NCBI GenBank assembly: GCA_017529175.1
Contig: JAFXNX010000032.1
Span: 1 to 11,250, forward strand
Length of the DNA stretch: 11,250 nt
Source: Clostridia bacterium
Lineage (GTDB): Bacteria; Bacillota_A; Clostridia; Oscillospirales; CAG-272
Reading direction: 5' to 3'
Both the position numbers and the translations under genes were made by a program. Positions 1-6,824 of the stretch are shown one piece after another; positions within the stretch are counted from its first letter, which is position 1; every line of letters begins with the position of its first letter. Below the pieces are notes generated by a model. It was not told the DNA's origin, did not search any database, and saw nothing but the letters and a program-made list of their open reading frames with translations.

Positions 1-105
1 GACTCCGTTCTGACCGAGCTTGAAATAAATCACGCGTTTGAAATATCCGAGCCGGCGGCAAAGCCGGACGGCGCGGAGTACGTCGCGTCGTATATTCTTG
101 AGTGA
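1..105 (+). CDS. C-terminal fragment of an unidentified protein
   Basis: An open frame runs from the first base to a TGA at 103-105 and encodes 34 residues ending in EYVASYILE. The start lies outside the window. Codon use (GCG, GAG, GAC, CTT) resembles the other genes here, which supports it being real coding sequence. No motif is recognisable in so short a tail and I cannot name the family. It is convergent with the giant surface-protein gene, and the first palindromic hairpin begins 15 bases after its stop, where a terminator would be expected. Confidence rests only on frame openness, codon use and position. Confidence 0.55.
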   Translation, partial: DSVLTELEINHAFEISEPAAKPDGAEYVASYILE

Positions 106-120
106 TCTTAATATGTCTAA

Positions 121-166
121 AACAATGCGGGCTGTAAAAACTTGCGTTTTTACAGCCCGCATTGTT
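121..166. repeat. Palindromic repeat, copy 1
   Basis: A perfect 20-bp inverted repeat: the left arm AACAATGCGGGCTGTAAAAA (121-140) is exactly complementary to 147-166, with the six-base loop CTTGCG. The same sequence recurs at 452-495. It has no U-tract, but its place just after the plus-strand stop codon fits a bidirectional terminator or an intergenic palindromic element. Confidence 0.85.
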
Positions 167-194
167 CAAACTGAAGACAAAGTCTTCAGTTTGA
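166..194. terminator. Perfect 13-bp hairpin, possible bidirectional terminator
   Basis: TCAAACTGAAGAC (166-178) pairs perfectly with 182-194 across an AAA loop. It abuts the first palindromic repeat, sharing base 166. No U-tract follows on either strand, so termination is inferred only from stem strength and from the position between convergent genes. Confidence 0.4.
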
Positions 195-228
195 GGCAGA
201 GTGAGAGAAACGCCGCAAGATTTGGTGA

Positions 229-270
229 TCTCACCGCGTCAGGCGTATATAAATACGTCGAGCGGTGAGA
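229..270. other. Two-part stem-loop, possible structured RNA
   Basis: The outer stem TCTCACCGC (229-237) pairs with GCGGTGAGA (262-270), and an inner stem CGTAT (244-248) pairs with ATACG (253-257) around an ATAA loop. A small GNRA-type hairpin, GCC-GAAA-GGC, follows at 273-282. The arrangement looks like folded RNA rather than a simple terminator, but no family is recognised and no clear promoter was seen. Confidence 0.4.
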
Positions 271-332
271 GCGCCGAAAGGCAATGATTTAGGGGGTCCT
301 CAAAAACCATAAGGTTTTTGGGGTTCTCCGGT

Positions 333-361
333 GGCGGGCATTTTGCCCGCCTCATTTCTTT
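333..361 (+). terminator. GC-rich hairpin with T-rich tail
   Basis: GGCGGGCA (333-340) pairs with TGCCCGCC (344-351) across a TTT loop, followed by CTCATTTCTTT. This is the best intrinsic-terminator candidate in the left intergenic gap and reads on the plus strand. It could end read-through from the leftmost gene or a small RNA made from about 195 onward. Confidence 0.45.
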
Positions 362-451
362 ACAATGCACATTGTTTTTTATGATGTTATGCAAGCTTTA
401 TAACTTGATTATTCACATCATTGCCGCTCTTGCAAGTTTGTCTTCGCTCTG

Positions 452-495
452 AACAATGCGGGCTGTAAAAACTTGCGTTTTTACAGCCCGCATTG
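452..495. repeat. Palindromic repeat, copy 2
   Basis: These 44 bases are identical to 121-164, giving an 18-bp perfect stem with the CTTGCG loop (the outermost pairs of copy 1 are lost because C follows at 496). It ends 12 bases before the stop codon complement of the giant surface-protein gene, so on the minus strand it is the first structure in that gene's 3' region and may be its terminator. The exact identity of the two copies points to recent duplication or a dispersed element. Confidence 0.85.
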
Positions 496-507
496 CTTTA
501 TTTAAAC

Positions 508-678
508 TTATCCCGCGATCAGCGCTTTCAGAGCGCTGATATCTTTCAGAGTTATCACTCCGTCTCCGTCGACGTCGCTGTTCGAAACGTTTATCGACAG
601 TGATTCGGTTCCGGCGATATATTCTTTCAGAGCGGAAATATCCTTCAGAGTCACGATACCATCTCCGTCGACGTCGCC
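508..678 (-). other. Dockerin type I-like domain (C-terminal 56 residues)
   Basis: Two 12-residue calcium-binding loops have Asp at positions 1, 3, 5 and 12 and Thr at 9, each followed by the helix start ISALK. They are separated by a Ser/Asn-rich linker, and the second copy ends the protein. In the dockerin family such duplicated loop-helix units bind cohesin modules on a scaffold protein. Both copies carry the same Leu-Lys pair at loop positions 10-11, where family members set cohesin specificity, so a symmetrical dual binding mode is possible. No cohesin is encoded in this window. Confidence 0.8.
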
Positions 679-3600
679 CGGGTCGATCGCCTCTTTGACG
701 AAGTGCATCATATCCTCATCCAGTACGTCGTTGCGGCTTCCTACGGCGACGCCTTCCCACTGCTCTCTTGTTCCGGCGTAGGATACGTAGGCGGCGGACA
801 GGAGATCGCACATATCAAACGCACCGTCTCCGATCCTCTCGATCGAGAGCGGCAGAGAAAGCGACCAGATACTGCTCCCGCGGAACGCCTCATCCTCGAT
901 AACGGTCAGTCCCTCGGAGAACACGACGTCACTAAGAAGACATACGCAATCCGAGAACGCCCTCTCGCCTATGCAAGTCAGCCCCGAGGACAGATCAACG
1001 CTCGTAAGAATCGCGCATCCTTTGAATGCTTCACGCCCGATCGACGTCACGCTCGACGCCATAGCGACCGTATTCAGTGAAATACAATCTTCAAACGCGG
1101 ACTCACCGATGCTCGTGATCCCATCTCCGACTGTGAGCGTGCTGATCTCCTCGTCGTATTCTTTCCACGGATAGGTCTCGCCGCTTGCAAAATCCGGAAC
1201 GGGCATATCGCCCGAGCCCGAGAGCGTCAGCGCGGTGCCGTCGAGTTCCCATGTAATGTTTGAATAATCCGAGAGTATATAGCGGCCGCCGACGATGTAA
1301 AGCGTAATGTCGGCGTCGGGCATCACAAAGGAATAAACCGAGCCGTCGCGGTCGGTATCGACCATTACTCCCTCACCGTTTTCCGTATAAACGAAATAGA
1401 CATTCTCAACAACATATCCTTGCTCCGGTACGACGGTGACGGACACCGTTTCATTCGGCGTCCCGCCGTTCGGCACGTACGTATTCACGGGATCTATTAT
1501 TGTGCTTAATTCCAAATAGATCGAGCGCTGTCCGAACGTGATATTTTCCGTAAACAGTGAGTAATTGCCTTCCGTAATGATGAATGTGTGATTCCATCCC
1601 GCCTCGGAGCCCCTGTAATATATTTCGGGATCGGCAGGACAGCCGAAAAACGCATTTTTATAAATATTGCCGACCGAAGAGGAAATATAGATCTCGGTAA
1701 GATTTTCACAGCCGCTGAACATTTCCTCGGTGATCGCGGGAAGACTGCTGCTGTTCGGGATGTTCAAACATTCCAAAGACGTGCATCCTTTGAAAATCCC
1801 GTTGCCGGGATATCTTAAGTTATCCGGAATATCGACCCTTTTCAGCGCAGAGCAATCCTCGAATGCACCATCACCGATACCGACAAGCTCGCCGTTTTGA
1901 ACAAACGTCAGCGTTTCAAGACTGCTGCAGCCGCAGAAAGCATATTGTCCTATATCTTCAACTCCCGCGGGAATGCTGACGGATGAAAGCGTTTCGCACC
2001 GGCAGAACGCTCCCTCGCCGATCGATCTCAACTCACTGTCAGCGGCGAAAGACACGGACGTCATCTTTTCACACTGCCCGAAAGCATATTCGCCGATACT
2101 TACCACCCCGGACGGAATATTTATCGCTTCAAGAGACGCGCAGTGGCTGAAAGCGCCGTTATCTATATACTGCAGATGACTGTCCTCACTGAAGGAAACA
2201 CTTTTCAGATTCGAAAAAAGATTGAAAGCACCATCCCCGATCTCGAAGATATCGCCGCCGATGACGACCGACGTTATCTCGTCACTGTAATTACCGTACA
2301 AATAATTCGATCTGGATTCTATTACCCCGAAGCCCCCCACAGTCAGGACGCCGTCGTAAAGAGTCCATTCGACGTAGTTATCGGATCCCGACAGATTGAC
2401 AAAGAAGTCCGCGCAAACGTAAACGTCCGCATCAGGCATCTCAAACGTGAACTCGTCGTCCAGACGGGAGACAGGGATATCGGTCTCGACGCCGTCGACG
2501 TAACAGTACGCTCTTGCTCCTTTTATCAGGTAGTTCTGATCGGGCGACGCGGTAAATGTGACCGTATCGCCGACAGCCGCTCCGAGAGGAGCGCTGACGG
2601 AGCCGCCTGCTTTGACGTCCTCACGGATCGAGTGCAGGGAGCACTCGAGCGCCGTCGTCATACAGTCGTTGCCGTCGTCGACAAAGACGCGCTCCCATTG
2701 CGTCTCGCTCCCGGCGTATATGGCGCGAGTGATCGCGGCGCAGTTTGCAAAAGCGAGCTGTCCGACCGTGGTCAGCGTCGTCGGCAGCGACACGTTTTCA
2801 AGGGATTCAAAGTTTGCGAACGCCGATGGTCCGATCCCCGCAACTCCCTCTTCGATCACAAGATCTGTGATCTGATCTCCATATTCTGCCCACGGATATG
2901 GATTTAACGGATCGTCAAGCGTAAACGCGCCGGCACCTGAGACAGTCAGCAATGTGCCGCCGCTGACGCTCCAGGTGAAATCGCCGAGCGCGCCGGATTC
3001 GTTTTGATAATAAGTCGCGACGTAGGTCTTTTCTCCCGTGACCGGGACGATCTCTTCGTCCCAACCCTTGAACAGGTAGGATATAACGCCGCTCCCCTCT
3101 TTCTCAGGCATCTGTCCCTTGTATTCCGGCGTATCGCCGTACGGCAGACTTTCCGTCTGAAGAACAGTTCCGTCATCGTTTTGGAAAGTGATATCGTAAT
3201 AATTGACCTCATTCCGGAAGTGCGCGTAATATGAGACGCTGCTGTTCAATACGGGAAGCGCCTCATTCGGCGCGTAAACGGTATTTCCGCGCTCCCAACC
3301 GTCGAAATACCATGAATACTGCGTGTCCGCCGGTTTCTCCGGGGTATTCCCGTAATAAACCGGTACAGCTCCTACCATAAGATAATTCTTTTCAAGCAGA
3401 AAACCTTTATAATCAAAGAATGACGCTGTGCGAACCGGCAGCAGGACGACGGAGATCGTCACGTCTCCCGCCGGCATATTGAATTCGTATTCTCCTTCTC
3501 TTTCTATCTCGTTAAAATCGTTTGTCTTGCTGAAGACCGTCGTCTCGCCCGTTAAGGCGTTGATCGCCCGCAGCGCCCAGTCTTTGCTGTAGTCGACCGT

Positions 3601-5967
3601 GATCCGTATTCCGGCGCCGCTCGGCGCCTCTCCCGGACATATTTCGTTTAACGAGTTCTGCACCGCCTTTACTCTGACGTTTGACGGTCCGGATACTAAC
3701 AGAGTATATGAATAGTAGCGGGTATTCGTATATGCGGTCCCTTGCTTGTAAACGTAGACCGCCGGACCGCCCGGAACAGGTACGGGATCGACAGGATATC
3801 CGTCTATATTCTGACCCCAGGGCCCGCTGCCGTCGTTTACGTTGCCGTTGAGCTGATAACATACGGCGCCGCCGCCGAACTCTTCCGCTTCAAGGAAGCT
3901 CGTATCCTCGACCGTACCGGTATCATTGCCGACACAGCCGCTGAAATAGTTGTCGTTATGGTGCAGTCCGAAGCAGTTGCGTACAGTACCGCTGTTGTTT
4001 CCGACGATCGCGCCGCGGGTAATGCCGGTACGCGAGGTGATCGCATATCTGGAGTAATACAGACAGCTTTCTACCGTTCCGCTGTTGCTGCCGACAACTC
4101 CGCCGACCGTCAGGTAGTTCCAGTTGCCGATGTTGAGAATATACGCATTATCTCCGTTGTAAACAAGGCAATCCTTTACTGTCCCCGTGTTTTGACCGCA
4201 GACAGCTCCGGCAGATTTTCCCGAGGCGTTTGCGGTATTGCGCATATACAGCGTGCCGGAGACCGTACATTTCTCGATTGCGCCGTTGTTTTGTCCGCAG
4301 ACGACGCCGCAGGTGACGGACGAGCCGTACGAAAGATCTGTCGCCTCGAAATTCAGGTTTTTGACCGCGCCTGCCGCGGCGATCTTCGCAAAGAATCCGC
4401 CGTATCCGTTTGAAGGATCGGCCGTCTTCAGCCCGTATATCGTGTGTCCGTTTCCGTCAAAGGTACCGGAGTAGCCGGAAGAGCCGCCCATAGATGTGAA
4501 GCTCATGACACGAGAGAGATCGATGTCGGCGCTCAGCACCGCGGACGTCGCGGGATAGCTTTTTATCCTGTCGGCAAAGTACAGCAGGTCGGAAACGCTC
4601 CCGATCTGTATGACTCCGTCGACGCTCTGCGGCGTGCGCGTGCTGCCGACGGTCAGATCCAAAGGTTGCGTACCCTCCCATGAGAACGATGCGCCGGTTA
4701 TGTTATTGACCGTACCGGAAAGCCCGGTGATCTCCATCTGAGTTCCTTCCGACGCCGTGATCTCGCCGGTAAACGCAAGAACGTTGGTGCCGCTTCCGGT
4801 TTCATACTTCAACGTGCCCCAGGACGTGGAGAGAGTCGGGACTCCGGTGACGTTCACGATCTGATCGAATGCCAGAGAGACCGTCACACGATGGTGCTTC
4901 GCGTTCAGACCCTGCGCCATAAGAACGTTTATGCACCGCGGAGCCGAAGCGACCGCCTGGATATTGACTTTGATATTTTGGGCAAACCAATCGTCATTCC
5001 CGTTGCCCGAGGCGTCAAAGCGGATCACGAGCAACGAAAGGCGGGTCGGAATGATAAGCCGTCCGTCGGAGCTGCGCGAGTCGCTCTTGAAATTCTGCCG
5101 GATCAGGTCGCCTACGCTGTTGTTGAATTCCGAATTGTCCCATGCCTTCGCCTTGCCCTCGTTGTCCGCGACGTCGGTCACCGGAAAACCGTACGTGTAA
5201 AAATTTCTCATTATCCTGTTATTATACTGTTCAAAACCCGCCATATAAAGCGATTTTTTGACCTCGGAAGGCACGCCGTCGCTGCCGTCCGCGTCATAGG
5301 TGGAGGCGTTGTCGGAGAGGATCTGGACATACTGATATCCTTCATCATCTTCCGCCACCTCGAAATTGACGGTAGCATAGAGTTTCGCGCCGCTCACATT
5401 CAAATACTCCTGCGGAGCGGCGGCGTCGAAATAGTCTTCTGTCGGCACGGCGTGGTACGCCTGCTTGAAGCCGCCGTCGGTCACTTTGATCGTATCGGTA
5501 TTTGCGCGGATCGTCTTTACTTTGTACGCTGAAGAGTCGATCCCGAAGCTTGAGTAACCGATCCCTTTGGTACAGTCCGCCAGCACGAATCCGCTCTCGT
5601 CCAGAACTTCGAAACGATAGGTACGGTCGACGTTCTGATATTTATAGTACGCATAGATCCCGGGAATGGTCGTCCCCGGCTTTTCGGTGACGGTAACGCT
5701 CATCCGATCTACGTTCTTATCAAAAGTCAGCGTTCCCGATACGCCGTTGAAATGGTAACCCTCGAGAGCCGACAGACCGACTGTGCGGTAACTGACGCTC
5801 TGGCTCGAGGATATGTTGCCCGAACGGATGACTGTGAATGTGTTTCCCGAACAGGTGACCTCCCAGGTCGTGCCGCCCCATGCGGCAAAGACCGAGACGT
5901 CGAACGATGCGACCTGAAATACCATCAGGATCGCCAAAACAAACGTAATGATTTTTTTGGTTTTCAT
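508..5967 (-). CDS. Giant secreted BspA-like LRR protein with C-terminal dockerin-like domain
   Basis: A 1819-residue predicted extracellular protein. The start at 5967 is chosen because AAAGGA lies 7 bases upstream and a signal peptide begins there (MKTKKII..., hydrophobic core, VFAA near residue 29); an in-frame ATG at 5994 lacks these and lies inside an operator. Domains in order: Calx-beta-like strand region (about 34-96); mostly beta region with a possible Ig-like segment (to about 445); GLUG-type repeats of the form G-x-N-x-GTV-x2-C (about 450-730); two InlB-B-like segments (about 846-990); three LRR_5/BspA blocks (about 990-1105, 1194-1479, 1570-1762) containing 2, 9 and 5 AF-x2-C units; then two calcium loops of dockerin type, DVDGDGIVTLKD and DVDGDGVITLKD (1764-1819). 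No LPXTG or SLH anchor is seen, so attachment would be through a cohesin partner, or the protein is released. Role inferred: adhesion to host or fibre surfaces. A TetR gene lies immediately upstream, with a shared operator. Function is unproven. Confidence 0.9.
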   Translation of the reverse strand: MKTKKIITFVLAILMVFQVASFDVSVFAAWGGTTWEVTCSGNTFTVIRSGNISSSQSVSYRTVGLSALEGYHFNGVSGTLTFDKNVDRMSVTVTEKPGTTIPGIYAYYKYQNVDRTYRFEVLDESGFVLADCTKGIGYSSFGIDSSAYKVKTIRANTDTIKVTDGGFKQAYHAVPTEDYFDAAAPQEYLNVSGAKLYATVNFEVAEDDEGYQYVQILSDNASTYDADGSDGVPSEVKKSLYMAGFEQYNNRIMRNFYTYGFPVTDVADNEGKAKAWDNSEFNNSVGDLIRQNFKSDSRSSDGRLIIPTRLSLLVIRFDASGNGNDDWFAQNIKVNIQAVASAPRCINVLMAQGLNAKHHRVTVSLAFDQIVNVTGVPTLSTSWGTLKYETGSGTNVLAFTGEITASEGTQMEITGLSGTVNNITGASFSWEGTQPLDLTVGSTRTPQSVDGVIQIGSVSDLLYFADRIKSYPATSAVLSADIDLSRVMSFTSMGGSSGYSGTFDGNGHTIYGLKTADPSNGYGGFFAKIAAAGAVKNLNFEATDLSYGSSVTCGVVCGQNNGAIEKCTVSGTLYMRNTANASGKSAGAVCGQNTGTVKDCLVYNGDNAYILNIGNWNYLTVGGVVGSNSGTVESCLYYSRYAITSRTGITRGAIVGNNSGTVRNCFGLHHNDNYFSGCVGNDTGTVEDTSFLEAEEFGGGAVCYQLNGNVNDGSGPWGQNIDGYPVDPVPVPGGPAVYVYKQGTAYTNTRYYSYTLLVSGPSNVRVKAVQNSLNEICPGEAPSGAGIRITVDYSKDWALRAINALTGETTVFSKTNDFNEIEREGEYEFNMPAGDVTISVVLLPVRTASFFDYKGFLLEKNYLMVGAVPVYYGNTPEKPADTQYSWYFDGWERGNTVYAPNEALPVLNSSVSYYAHFRNEVNYYDITFQNDDGTVLQTESLPYGDTPEYKGQMPEKEGSGVISYLFKGWDEEIVPVTGEKTYVATYYQNESGALGDFTWSVSGGTLLTVSGAGAFTLDDPLNPYPWAEYGDQITDLVIEEGVAGIGPSAFANFESLENVSLPTTLTTVGQLAFANCAAITRAIYAGSETQWERVFVDDGNDCMTTALECSLHSIREDVKAGGSVSAPLGAAVGDTVTFTASPDQNYLIKGARAYCYVDGVETDIPVSRLDDEFTFEMPDADVYVCADFFVNLSGSDNYVEWTLYDGVLTVGGFGVIESRSNYLYGNYSDEITSVVIGGDIFEIGDGAFNLFSNLKSVSFSEDSHLQYIDNGAFSHCASLEAINIPSGVVSIGEYAFGQCEKMTSVSFAADSELRSIGEGAFCRCETLSSVSIPAGVEDIGQYAFCGCSSLETLTFVQNGELVGIGDGAFEDCSALKRVDIPDNLRYPGNGIFKGCTSLECLNIPNSSSLPAITEEMFSGCENLTEIYISSSVGNIYKNAFFGCPADPEIYYRGSEAGWNHTFIITEGNYSLFTENITFGQRSIYLELSTIIDPVNTYVPNGGTPNETVSVTVVPEQGYVVENVYFVYTENGEGVMVDTDRDGSVYSFVMPDADITLYIVGGRYILSDYSNITWELDGTALTLSGSGDMPVPDFASGETYPWKEYDEEISTLTVGDGITSIGESAFEDCISLNTVAMASSVTSIGREAFKGCAILTSVDLSSGLTCIGERAFSDCVCLLSDVVFSEGLTVIEDEAFRGSSIWSLSLPLSIERIGDGAFDMCDLLSAAYVSYAGTREQWEGVAVGSRNDVLDEDMMHFVKEAIDPGDVDGDGIVTLKDISALKEYIAGTESLSINVSNSDVDGDGVITLKDISALKALIAG

Positions 5968-5985
5968 ACAAACGTCCTTTCGAAT

Positions 5986-6004
5986 ATGATACATAATGTA
6001 TCAT
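5986..6004. promoter_or_regulatory. TetR-type operator dyad upstream of the surface-protein gene
   Basis: A 19-base dyad with perfect 9-bp arms (ATGATACAT, centre A, ATGTATCAT). Its core, GATACA-N3-TGTATC (5988-6002), is the same motif found twice upstream of the TetR gene. It sits between that regulator's stop and the surface-protein start, over the likely promoter. Binding by the neighbouring TetR protein is inferred from this motif sharing. Confidence 0.8.
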
Positions 6005-6013
6005 AATTGTGAA
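5986..6013 (-). promoter_or_regulatory. Promoter region of the surface-protein gene
   Basis: Reading leftwards, TTCACA (6013-6008) stands 16 bases before TATCAT (5991-5986). An alternative -10, TATGAT, lies at 6005-6000. The choice is uncertain because with TATCAT the transcript would begin almost at the ribosome binding site (5980-5975). Either way the operator dyad at 5986-6004 overlaps the promoter, which suits repression. Confidence 0.45.
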
Positions 6014-6031
6014 AAAATACATTAATAAGCG

Positions 6032-6685
6032 TTACGACTGTTTTAAAATAAACTGCGCCATAAGCGATCGTTTGAGAAGAAGCAGTTCTTCGGTCAGGTC
6101 CGCCTCCCCGCCCGCGCGGTAGAGCACGCCTTCCGCGAAACGAGCCGTGACCGCAAGCATTATGTGCATGGTCGAGACGAACATCTTATTTTCCGGCAGA
6201 TCCGTTCTTATCGTACCGTCTGTCTTTCCTTTTTCATACAGAAAATGAAATTTTTTAACGTAGTTCATTATCGACGCGCCGTAGGGCTGCAACTGCTCCG
6301 GAGTTGCGTGCTCGTGCGTCACGTAACTGTTGAAATTCTGGTTGAAACTCAGTATATCGCGGTGTTCGCGGTATAGGAGTATATAGCACCCGAGATAGAA
6401 GTCAAGCTCCTCTGCGGCATTCATATGCGTTCCGCCGCGGCGAGCGTATTCCTCCTCCACGATCTCAAAAAACTCGTCCCATTTTTTCGTCGCTATGGCG
6501 ATAGCGAATACGAGCTTGCTGTTGAAGTAGCGGTAAAGAGTGGCGTAACCCACGCCGCACGCTTCGGCTATTTTCTGCATCGGCACAGCCTCGATGGAGT
6601 GTTCCGAAAATATACGGAAGCCGACGTCAAGCATCTTCTCCCGGCGCTCAGCCATCTCTATTTCATCTTTTTTCTGGTCTCTCAT
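6032..6685 (-). CDS. TetR/AcrR-family transcriptional regulator
   Basis: A 217-residue protein with the family's usual length and layout. The N-terminal helix-turn-helix occupies about residues 13-60; the recognition part reads IAEACGVGYATLYRYFNSK, a typical TetR signature. The remaining helices would form the ligand-binding and dimer domain, which is variable in this family and does not reveal the ligand. The ATG start at 6685 is supported by GGAGG 5 bases upstream (6695-6691). The promoter carries two tandem copies of GATACA-N3-TGTATC, indicating negative autoregulation. The gene is followed after 64 bases by the giant surface-protein gene in the same direction, with one further operator copy and no visible terminator between them. 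It is therefore likely a local repressor of both genes; the inducer is unknown. Confidence 0.93.
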   Translation of the reverse strand: MRDQKKDEIEMAERREKMLDVGFRIFSEHSIEAVPMQKIAEACGVGYATLYRYFNSKLVFAIAIATKKWDEFFEIVEEEYARRGGTHMNAAEELDFYLGCYILLYREHRDILSFNQNFNSYVTHEHATPEQLQPYGASIMNYVKKFHFLYEKGKTDGTIRTDLPENKMFVSTMHIMLAVTARFAEGVLYRAGGEADLTEELLLLKRSLMAQFILKQS

Positions 6686-6700
6686 TTATTCCTCCGGATA

Positions 6701-6736
6701 GTGATACACTATGTATCGTGATACATAGTGTATCAC
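6701..6736. promoter_or_regulatory. Tandem TetR-type operators (36-bp palindrome)
   Basis: A 36-base palindrome with 17-bp perfect arms and a GT centre. It resolves into two back-to-back dyads of the form GATACA-N3-TGTATC, at 6703-6717 and 6720-6734. The rightmost dyad covers the -10 hexamer of the TetR promoter, so bound repressor would block RNA polymerase. The same core occurs upstream of the surface-protein gene. Confidence 0.85.
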
Positions 6737-6755
6737 AGAAGAAGAGGTCTGTCAA
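6727..6755 (-). promoter_or_regulatory. Promoter of the TetR gene
   Basis: Reading leftwards, a perfect -35 TTGACA (6755-6750) is followed after 17 bases by TACACT (6732-6727, four of six matches to TATAAT). The -10 lies within the operator palindrome. Confidence 0.75.
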
Positions 6756-6779
6756 GAGATTTTTTATTTTTTTGACAAA

Positions 6780-6812
6780 GAAAAAATATCGGGCGTCCGT
6801 TCGGACGCCCGA
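6780..6812 (-). terminator. Intrinsic terminator of the LytTR-LiaF operon
   Basis: A 10-bp GC-rich stem (TCGGGCGTCC at 6789-6798 with 6803-6812, loop GTTC) is followed on the minus strand by TATTTTTTC. It begins 12 bases after the stop of the LiaF-like gene and is a classical rho-independent terminator. On the plus strand the stem is followed by CACTTTTT, so it may work both ways. Confidence 0.88.
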
Positions 6813-6824
6813 CACTTTTTACAA

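Larger units (their letters stand above)
106..507. other. Hairpin-rich convergent intergenic region
   Basis: This 402-base gap lies between two convergent genes and holds no credible coding sequence. It is filled with inverted repeats: a 20-bp perfect palindrome stem (121-166), a 13-bp stem (166-194), a two-part stem (229-270), a GCC-GAAA-GGC tetraloop hairpin (273-282), an 11-bp stem with one G-T pair (298-323), an 8-bp GC stem followed by a T-rich run (333-361), two weaker dyads (363-376 and 381-421), and a second copy of the first palindrome (452-495). It may serve as a bidirectional terminator region, and could also hold a small structured RNA on the plus strand at about 195-361. I recognise no known riboswitch or RNA family. 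Confidence 0.6.

Noticed and set aside
38..268. 76-residue plus-strand open frame
   Set aside because: It crosses the end of the partial gene and both palindromic hairpins, so its residues are dictated by inverted repeats. It lacks a good ribosome binding site.
121..495. CRISPR-like array
   Set aside because: Only two identical palindromes occur, separated by 331 bases, without regularly spaced unique spacers or cas genes.
106..507. Known riboswitch or tRNA in the structured gap
   Set aside because: I compared it by eye with familiar consensus elements (for example the TPP box) and tRNA arms and found no match; both flanking genes end here, so no coding gene lies downstream to be controlled.
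2143..2907. 254-residue plus-strand open frame opposite the surface-protein gene, plus similar ones at 3742-4413 and 4891-5532
   Set aside because: They are antisense to an unbroken 1819-residue protein with clear domains, lack ribosome binding sites and show no recognisable domain. They arise from codon bias on the other strand.
5968..5994. N-terminal extension of the surface protein by nine residues
   Set aside because: The earlier ATG lies inside the operator dyad and would put residues before a typical signal peptide. AAAGGA is correctly spaced for the ATG at 5967.
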